From Spirochaetaceae bacterium (GTDB lineage: Bacteria; Spirochaetota; Spirochaetia; DSM-27196; PXBQ01): DNA of 7,866 nt. The stretch spans positions 1 to 7,866 of the forward strand of contig PXBQ01000094.1 in NCBI GenBank assembly GCA_003566875.1, written 5' to 3'. The position numbers and the translations under genes are program-made. The notes under the pieces were generated by a model. That model was given only the letters and a program-made list of their open reading frames with translations, was not told where the DNA came from and did no database searches. Below, piece after piece: positions 5,195 through 7,866 of the stretch. How positions within the stretch are numbered: position 1 is the stretch's first letter; each line of letters begins with the position of its first letter.

Positions 5195-7255
5195 ATGAGC
5201 AGTGCGCGTATCCTCATCGTTGAAGATGAAAAAATTATCTCGCTTGACCTGAGACATCGGCTCGAAAGCTTCGGTTTTGAAGTGTGCGCAACGGCGGCGG
5301 ACGCTGAAGAAGCGATCGCTCGCGTCGCCGATATCTCACCCGACCTCGTTCTGATGGACATCATGCTTCCGGGCGATCGCGACGGGATCGACGCCGCGTA
5401 CGAGATCAAAAAGACATCCGATGTGCCGGTGATTTTTCTCACCGCGTACGCCGACGATCAAACTCGTGAACGAGCAAAAGCCGCCGAACCGGTCGGATAC
5501 GTCCTGAAGCCGTTCAAGGACCGCGAGCTGTTCACGACGATCGACATCGCGTTGTACAAGAGTCGGATCGATCGGCGGCTACGGCATCAGGAACGAACGA
5601 TGTCCGCGATTCTCAACTCGATCGGCGACGGCTTGATCGCGACCGACGCGGATGAACGCGTCTTGTTCCTGAACCCTGTCGCCGAGAATTTGACCGGATG
5701 GACCGAAGACGAAGCTCGCGACCGGCCGCTTTCCGAGGTCCTCACGATTGTCGACAGCGATTCCAAACCGTTGGCATTTCGTGCGCCGGACCTCGACCGG
5801 TCGGTTTCTTTCCGGAACGCGATACTCACGAGCAAACGAGGTGACACGAGGAACATCGAGGGAACATTGTACGCAATCCACTCCGACGATTCATCGGGAC
5901 GCGCGATCGCTTTTCGCGACGTGACACACGTCAAACGCTTGACCGAACAAGTCTCGTATCAGGCGAGCCACGATCAGCTCACCGGCTTGATCAACCGGGA
6001 AGAGTTTTTCCACCGCATTTCTCGAATCGTCACCGACTCACTCGCTCCAAACGCGGTTCACTGCCTTGTATACATTGATCTCGATCAATTCAGGGTTATC
6101 AACGACGTGTGTGGGCACTTCGCGGGGGACGAACTCATCCGCGAAGTTGCGCGCGACATCCCGTCTGTCGTCGACGTGCCGCATGTCGTCAGCAGGCTCG
6201 GCGGTGATGAGTTCGGCTTTATCCTGCCCGACTGTGACCTCGAGTCGGGGCTGCAGATCGGTCGCGCGATTCAAACGGCGCTGTATCGCCGGTTTACGTG
6301 GGGCGACAACTCATTTCAAATTAGCGCGAGCATCGGGCTCGTGCCGATCGATTCGAGCCACGCTCCCGACGCGTACGAGATCCTCGCGGCGGCCGACGAC
6401 GCGTGTTACCTCGCGAAGGAAGCCGGCGGCAATTGCGTTCGGGTGTACGAGACCACGGACTTCCTGTTTGAAAAGCGCCGCGGCGAGATGCAATGGGTCG
6501 CACGGCTTCAGGCCGCGCTCGACGACGACAGATTCGTGTTGTACTCGCAATGGATCAAACCGTTGAAAGAGGGGCTCAAACCGAAACGAGAGATTCTCGT
6601 GCGCCTTACGGAACTTGACGGTACACTCGTGCCGCCGCACGACTTTATTCCTGCCGCCGAGAAGTACAACTTCATGCCGATGATAGACCGGTGGATCATT
6701 GCCGAGACGATCAAGTACGCGGCGACCCAACGCTCGATCGAAGGGGCCTCGGATACGTTCTGCATCAACATCTCCGGTGGTTCTCTGATCGATGGTACGC
6801 TGCTCGAGTTTATCCTGAGTCAGTTCACGCTGTACGACGCGGATCCCGCGTCGTTCTGTTTCGAGATCACCGAGACTTCGGCGATCCAGAACCTGTCGCA
6901 CGCAGGCACGCTGATACGCGAACTGAAAGAAAAGGGCGCAACGTTCGCGCTCGACGATTTCGGAAACGGGTTTTCGTCTTTTGCGTACCTAAAACACTTG
7001 TCGGTCGATTTTCTCAAGATCGACGGCTCGTTCGTCAAGGGCATCGGCGAGGATCGTATCGACTACGCGATGGTGCTCGCGGTCAACGACATCGGGCACG
7101 CACTAGGGATGCAGACGATCGCCGAGTTTGTGCAGTCGCAAGCGATAATCGACAAACTCATCGCGATCGGCGTCGATTACGCTCAAGGATTCGAGATCGC
7201 ACGCCCGGTTCCTCTGGAACCTCTCGAAGGCGAAGAGTCCGAAGAGCTCGCGTAA
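5195..7255 (+). CDS. Response regulator with REC-PAS-GGDEF-EAL domains (cyclic-di-GMP turnover)
   Basis: A 686-aa cytoplasmic signalling protein that probably makes or degrades cyclic-di-GMP in response to phosphorylation and a PAS-sensed cue. The REC domain (about 4-122) has D11, phospho-acceptor D55, T83 and K105. A PAS domain spans about 131-245. The GGDEF domain (about 252-418) has an intact GGDEF at 336-340 and IDLDQF with D295; the RxxD inhibitory-site position reads DVPH (327-330), so product feedback looks absent. The EAL domain (about 432-675) has EILVR (E466), N525, E557 and E560, DDFG (D587, D588), K608, E644 and Q664, consistent with a working phosphodiesterase. The usual AEGVE motif reads AEFVQ. 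The start at 5195 gives a standard REC N-terminus. An upstream in-frame start at 5018 would lie inside the preceding gene. No partner histidine kinase is in the window. Confidence 0.93.
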   Translation: MSSARILIVEDEKIISLDLRHRLESFGFEVCATAADAEEAIARVADISPDLVLMDIMLPGDRDGIDAAYEIKKTSDVPVIFLTAYADDQTRERAKAAEPVGYVLKPFKDRELFTTIDIALYKSRIDRRLRHQERTMSAILNSIGDGLIATDADERVLFLNPVAENLTGWTEDEARDRPLSEVLTIVDSDSKPLAFRAPDLDRSVSFRNAILTSKRGDTRNIEGTLYAIHSDDSSGRAIAFRDVTHVKRLTEQVSYQASHDQLTGLINREEFFHRISRIVTDSLAPNAVHCLVYIDLDQFRVINDVCGHFAGDELIREVARDIPSVVDVPHVVSRLGGDEFGFILPDCDLESGLQIGRAIQTALYRRFTWGDNSFQISASIGLVPIDSSHAPDAYEILAAADDACYLAKEAGGNCVRVYETTDFLFEKRRGEMQWVARLQAALDDDRFVLYSQWIKPLKEGLKPKREILVRLTELDGTLVPPHDFIPAAEKYNFMPMIDRWIIAETIKYAATQRSIEGASDTFCINISGGSLIDGTLLEFILSQFTLYDADPASFCFEITETSAIQNLSHAGTLIRELKEKGATFALDDFGNGFSSFAYLKHLSVDFLKIDGSFVKGIGEDRIDYAMVLAVNDIGHALGMQTIAEFVQSQAIIDKLIAIGVDYAQGFEIARPVPLEPLEGEESEELA

Positions 7256-7272
7256 CCGCGTTTTTCGGCACC

Positions 7273-7296
7273 GCGCCCGTTCCCGGTCGCGCTTTT
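7273..7296 (+). terminator. Weak candidate intrinsic terminator after the response regulator gene
   Basis: GCGCCCG (7273-7279) can pair with CGG plus GCGC (7284-7286 and 7289-7292) around a TTCC loop, with a 2-nt TC bulge, followed by TTTT (7293-7296). It lies 18 nt after the stop codon at 7255. The bulge and the short T-run make it a modest candidate. Confidence 0.35.
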
Positions 7297-7300
7297 GAGT

Positions 7301-7330
7301 TTGATTCCGACGTCGAATTGGATGTATTTT
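7301..7330 (+). promoter_or_regulatory. Candidate promoter of the secreted-protein gene, at leaderless distance
   Basis: A -35-like TTGATT (7301-7306, 4 of 6) and a -10-like TATTTT (7325-7330, 4 of 6) are separated by 18 nt. The -10 ends 6 nt before the preferred ATG at 7337, and no Shine-Dalgarno precedes it, so the transcript could be leaderless. The match is moderate and was identified by eye. Confidence 0.3.
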
Positions 7331-7336
7331 ATCTCA

Positions 7337-7866
7337 ATGAAACGCTACCACCGACCAATCACGCTTTTCGTGCTCGCATTAGCGGTTTTCGCGGCCGACC
7401 TCGACGCCGACCCGGTTTGGAGGCAAGCGGTCGAGCTGTATAACGACGGGACGGCCTGGGTCGCCGGCCGTATGCAGATCGAGTCGCACGAGTACGATGG
7501 GCGCGGCAACACGAGAAACACCGAGTCTTCGGTTTACACGCTGCGCCACAGCGGAGACGAGGTCGAAGCGGAAATCGTGTCGGTCGTGCGCAATGGCCAC
7601 GACATCACATCCGAGCGCCGCGAAAACCCAGAGTACCAGTCGGGCCGATCGTTCGAGGGAACGTTCGACGGTTTTGGGCGCTCTCCTCTCGATCGCGACG
7701 CGCAAGACTCGGTTTCGATCGAGTACGCGGGCACCGACGTACTGAATGGCGCCGCAACGCTTCTGTACCGTTATCGGTTGATCGACGACGGGAACACGAC
7801 AGTCGGCACGGTCTGGATCGAGCCTGACTCGCGAACTCCCGTACGCATTTCGACGCAGCCGGAGCC
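7337..7866 (+). CDS. Secreted protein of unknown function, 3' end cut by the window
   Basis: An open frame of 176 codons runs to the window edge with no stop. The N-terminus is a clear export signal: basic residues (KRYHR), a hydrophobic core PITLFVLALAVFAA (7-20), and likely cleavage after residue 19-20 or 24. There is no lipobox cysteine. The mature part is rich in beta-strand-like segments, such as RMQIESHEYDGRGN, VEAEIVSVVRNGHDIT and TLLYRYRLIDDGNTTVGTVWIEPDSRTPVRI. The last of these resembles the 'intermediate beta-sheet' wording of LolA- or outer-membrane-lipoprotein-sorting-like proteins, but I would not name the family. An in-frame ATG at 7322 is an alternative start; 7337 gives the better signal peptide. 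Neither start has a Shine-Dalgarno. The third-position GC bias continues as in its neighbours, supporting a real gene. Confidence 0.75.
   Translation, partial: MKRYHRPITLFVLALAVFAADLDADPVWRQAVELYNDGTAWVAGRMQIESHEYDGRGNTRNTESSVYTLRHSGDEVEAEIVSVVRNGHDITSERRENPEYQSGRSFEGTFDGFGRSPLDRDAQDSVSIEYAGTDVLNGAATLLYRYRLIDDGNTTVGTVWIEPDSRTPVRISTQPE

Noticed and set aside
6691..7443. Plus-strand open frame overlapping the end of the response regulator gene
   Set aside because: It is a +1 shadow of the EAL domain, arginine-rich, with no ribosome-binding site.
1..7866. tRNA or rRNA genes, CRISPR array, insertion sequence or attachment site
   Set aside because: I found no repeat-spacer pattern, transposase, terminal inverted repeats or tRNA-like structure. 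The window is nearly filled by ordinary coding sequence.

Overview
The window comes from a moderately GC-rich, Gram-negative-type bacterium. It has a periplasm-facing redox pump, a gene with an export signal peptide, and dense coding with strong Shine-Dalgarno sites. A spirochaete or a similar lineage is my tentative guess from the general look of the proteins. No rRNA or marker gene here settles it.

Layout. Positions 7-456 (minus strand) encode a small pyridoxamine-phosphate-oxidase-like flavin-binding split-barrel protein. A divergent 233-bp intergenic region (457-689) follows. It holds a candidate promoter for each direction and a 16-bp inverted repeat. Positions 690-4630 carry a tight plus-strand operon, nqrB-nqrC-nqrD-nqrE-nqrF, encoding the membrane and NADH-oxidising subunits of a Na+-translocating NADH:quinone oxidoreductase (NQR). 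A well-expressed-looking 154-aa protein of unknown function (4690-5154) appears to be the last gene of the same operon. Next comes an orphan response regulator with REC-PAS-GGDEF-EAL architecture (5195-7255). The window ends inside a secreted protein gene (7337 to beyond 7866) that is open to the window edge.

How the genes work together. NqrF takes electrons from NADH through FAD and a 2Fe-2S cluster. NqrD and NqrE carry the paired membrane cysteines that hold the intramembrane Fe-S centre. NqrC and NqrB each carry a Dxx(S/T)(G/A)AT motif for covalent FMN on threonine. All of this is NQR rather than RNF chemistry. The cytoplasmic subunit NqrA is not encoded beside these genes, and NqrB lacks the long N-terminal extension of the well-known Vibrio protein. 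The flavin transferase ApbE and the assembly factor NqrM are also absent from the window.

The points most worth following up are: the nqrA-less operon with a shortened NqrB; an in-phase A_AAA_AAG heptamer near the end of nqrB whose -1 frame runs without a stop into nqrC, predicting an NqrB-NqrC fusion; the uncharacterised 154-aa protein attached to the operon; and a 10-codon mini-ORF with its own ribosome-binding site that overlaps that gene's start.
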